A stretch of DNA of 46,212 nt from Pseudomonas viridiflava (lineage in GTDB: Bacteria; Pseudomonadota; Gammaproteobacteria; Pseudomonadales; Pseudomonadaceae), in NCBI RefSeq assembly GCF_900580675.1, contig NZ_UTBG01000116.1, forward strand, positions 1 to 46,212, in the 5' to 3' direction. Numbering within the stretch: position 1 is the first letter of the stretch; each line of letters starts with the position of its first letter. The notes below the pieces were generated by a model. The model did not search any database and was not told the DNA's origin. It worked only from the letters and a program-made list of their open reading frames with translations. Made by a program: the position numbers and the translations under genes. Positions 44,929-46,212 of this stretch are shown piece by piece.

Positions 44929-44945
44929 TGGTATAAAATGCGCCG
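44929..44945 (+). promoter_or_regulatory. rpsB promoter, extended -10 with GC-rich discriminator
   Basis: TGGTATAAAAT contains an extended -10 (TG at 44929-44930 and TATAAA at 44932-44937). It is followed by GCGCCGC, the GC-rich discriminator typical of growth-rate and ppGpp-controlled promoters of ribosomal genes. No strong -35 is seen at the normal distance. Confidence 0.6.
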
Positions 44946-45076
44946 CTTTCCGGGGATACCCCGCAAAGCTTAAATCCACACACGTGTCGACACGATGACC
45001 TGGGTGCCGGAGGCGAATGCCGCTGGTTGGTCATTGGGATACGTGGAGGCCAAACCCGACTTATTAAGGAACTATC
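44946..45076 (+). ncRNA. rpsB mRNA leader, t44/S2-type autoregulatory RNA
   Basis: About 130 bases of likely transcribed leader. It opens with a hairpin (CGGGG/CCCCG, 44951-44963), then a 12-bp palindrome CGTGTCGACACG (44983-44994). Next is a long arm in which ATGACC (44995-45000) pairs with GGTCAT (45029-45034) around an internal GGC/GCC stem. The ribosome site AAGGA follows. In gammaproteobacteria this position, between map and rpsB, holds the t44 (tff) RNA, the 5' leader through which S2 represses rpsB-tsf. The identification rests on position and structure, not on a model search. Confidence 0.55.
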
Positions 45077-45814
45077 ATGTCCCAAGTCAACATGCGCGAT
45101 ATGCTGAAGGCCGGTGTGCACTTCGGTCACCAGACCCGTTACTGGAACCCGAAAATGGGTAAGTACATTTTCGGCGCGCGTAACAAGATCCACATTATCA
45201 ACCTTGAAAAAACCCTGCCAATGTTCAACGAAGCGCTGACTTTCGTAGAGCGCCTGGCCCAGGGCAAAAACAAGATTCTGTTCGTCGGCACCAAGCGTTC
45301 CGCTGGCAAGATCGTTGCTGAAGAAGCAGCACGTTGCGGTTCGCCGTACGTCGATCACCGCTGGTTGGGCGGCATGCTGACCAACTTCAAAACCATCCGT
45401 GCTTCCATCAAGCGTCTGCGTGACCTTGAAGTGCAAGCCGAAGACGGTACTTTCGCCAAGCTGACCAAGAAAGAGGCGCTGATGCGCACTCGCGACCTGG
45501 AAAAGCTCGATCGTTCCCTGGGTGGTATCAAGGACATGGGCGGTCTGCCTGACGCACTGTTCGTTATCGACGTTGATCACGAGCGCATCGCGATCACCGA
45601 AGCCAACAAGCTGGGCATCCCTGTTATCGGCGTAGTCGATACCAACAGCAGCCCGGAAGGCGTTGACTACATCATCCCAGGCAACGATGACGCAATCCGC
45701 GCTATCCAGCTGTACATGGGTTCGATGGCTGACGCTGTAATCCGTGGTCGCAACCACGTTGCTGGTGGTACCGAGCAGTTCGTTGAAGAAGCTCCGGTAG
45801 CTGCCGCTGAGTAA
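45077..45814 (+). CDS. rpsB: 30S ribosomal protein S2
   Basis: S2 binds late to the 30S subunit and helps dock S1. The 245-residue product begins [20 protein letters not shown] and contains the S2 signatures [19 protein letters not shown] and [19 protein letters not shown], with the later [23 protein letters not shown] 45077 follows AAGGA at 7 bases. It is followed by a terminator and tsf, the conserved order. Its own leader probably mediates feedback control. Confidence 0.98.
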   Translation: MSQVNMRDMLKAGVHFGHQTRYWNPKMGKYIFGARNKIHIINLEKTLPMFNEALTFVERLAQGKNKILFVGTKRSAGKIVAEEAARCGSPYVDHRWLGGMLTNFKTIRASIKRLRDLEVQAEDGTFAKLTKKEALMRTRDLEKLDRSLGGIKDMGGLPDALFVIDVDHERIAITEANKLGIPVIGVVDTNSSPEGVDYIIPGNDDAIRAIQLYMGSMADAVIRGRNHVAGGTEQFVEEAPVAAAE

Positions 45815-45840
45815 TTGACGCCCTGGCGTTGACTCAGTAA

Positions 45841-45868
45841 GCAAAAAGGGGGCTTGGCCCCCTTTTTG
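45841..45868 (+). terminator. Terminator/attenuator between rpsB and tsf
   Basis: GCAAAAAGGGGGC pairs with GCCCCCTTTTTGC around a TTG loop, ending in five Ts within the stem. In this operon such a structure usually lets part of the transcription continue into tsf, setting the S2 to EF-Ts ratio. Confidence 0.85.
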
Positions 45869-46016
45869 CCACCTCGAAAACCATTTGTTGGCGCCCACTT
45901 GTGGCAGCGCATCATTGCTCTGTAACGTGCGGCGGCCTACAACGGAGATTCGGGAAGAATTGATCGCCCGTTTGATCGGGTGGAATGGTTGAAAACCTAT
46001 CCAAGAGGATTTTGAA

Positions 46017-46212
46017 ATGGCAGAGATTACTGCAGCGTTGGTTAAAGAACTGCGTGAGCGCACCGGCGAAGGCATGATGGATTGCAAAAAGGCCTTGACC
46101 AAGGCCGGCGGCGACATCGAAAAAGCCATTGATGACATGCGTGCTTCGGGCGCCATCAAGGCTGCCAAGAAAGCAGGCAACGTGGCTGCTGAAGGCGCTA
46201 TCGCTCTGGTTG
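46017..46212 (+). CDS. tsf: Elongation factor Ts (5' part, cut by window end)
   Basis: EF-Ts exchanges GDP for GTP on EF-Tu. Only the first 65 codons are inside the window: [20 protein letters not shown] followed by [20 protein letters not shown], the N-terminal UBA-like module and the start of the core. ATG 46017 follows AGAGGA. The 202-base gap to rpsB holds the terminator and no other gene. Confidence 0.96.
   Translation, partial: MAEITAALVKELRERTGEGMMDCKKALTKAGGDIEKAIDDMRASGAIKAAKKAGNVAAEGAIALV

Larger units (their letters stand above)
44331..45076. other. Long intergenic region between map and rpsB
   Basis: 746 bases without a convincing gene; open frames here are short and lack ribosome sites. 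In order it contains a candidate map promoter (44424-44430), an inverted copy of the dispersed element (44497-44550), a single REP (44717-44741), a perfect 7-bp hairpin (44751-44768, GGTTTTT with AAAAACC), the rpsB promoter (44929-44939) and a structured rpsB leader (44946-45076). The part between 44551 and 44716 shows nothing I can name beyond a short direct repeat of ATCAAGATC. Confidence 0.7.

Noticed and set aside
44864..46180. 438-codon minus-strand frame across rpsB and tsf
   Set aside because: It covers the S2 and EF-Ts genes and their terminator antisense; there is no domain and no ribosome site.

Overview
This window is chromosomal DNA of a fluorescent Pseudomonas, most likely of the P. 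fluorescens group. The evidence is a GC-rich sequence, gene order matching from memory the P. aeruginosa prfB-lysS to rpsB-tsf region, a mexL/mexJ/mexK-like efflux locus, and the short GTGGGAGC(G/T)GGCTTGC palindromes (REP/REPIN) typical of that group. I see no phage, plasmid, transposase, CRISPR array, tRNA or rRNA. It is mostly core genome, so the most interesting items are small ones. Layout, left to right: (1) 1-321, a structured intergenic region before prfB. (2) 322-2983, prfB (read through a programmed +1 frameshift) and lysS. (3) 3090-7426, a TetR regulator, a small lipoprotein, a QEGLA/DUF1704 metallopeptidase-like protein, a lipoprotein alpha/beta hydrolase and two small unknown proteins. 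(4) 7475-9368 on the minus strand, the OmpA-like lipoprotein LptF with an upstream DUF4398 lipoprotein, and a small unknown protein. (5) 9553-18285, ppc, adk, tsaB, a 101-aa unknown, a DUF72 protein, an ICL/PEP-mutase family protein, an extensin-like protein, a minus-strand protein built on an internal duplication, and rsmJ. (6) 18382-23879, the TetR repressor mexL divergent from mexJ-mexK, followed by a LysE-family exporter. (7) 23916-27587 minus, plsB, a YbaY-type lipoprotein and a DUF4197 protein. (8) 27771-33354, a cold-shock protein, a 125-aa unknown, rlmA, dapE and ndvB. (9) 33572-37562, tcdA, csdE, csdA, dapD and an ArsC/YffB-like protein. (10) 37776-44330, a CPA1 Na+/H+ antiporter, dapC, glnD and map. 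(11) 44331-46212, a 746-base intergenic region carrying the rpsB promoter and a t44/S2-type leader, then rpsB and the start of tsf. Functional themes: translation dominates (RF2, LysRS, RsmJ, RlmA, MetAP, S2, EF-Ts). TsaB makes t6A37 on tRNA, and TcdA with the CsdA-CsdE sulfur relay cyclises it to ct6A, so the early and late enzymes of one modification lie in the same window. Three succinylase-branch genes of diaminopimelate/lysine synthesis (dapE, dapD, dapC) lie within about 11 kb, next to the nitrogen sensor glnD. Envelope functions form a third group: PlsB, NdvB, LptF and several lipoproteins. Short repeats punctuate the intergenic regions: four paired REPINs, single or decayed REPs, a heptad tandem repeat before tcdA, and two diverged copies of another dispersed element at 149-202 and, inverted, 44497-44550.
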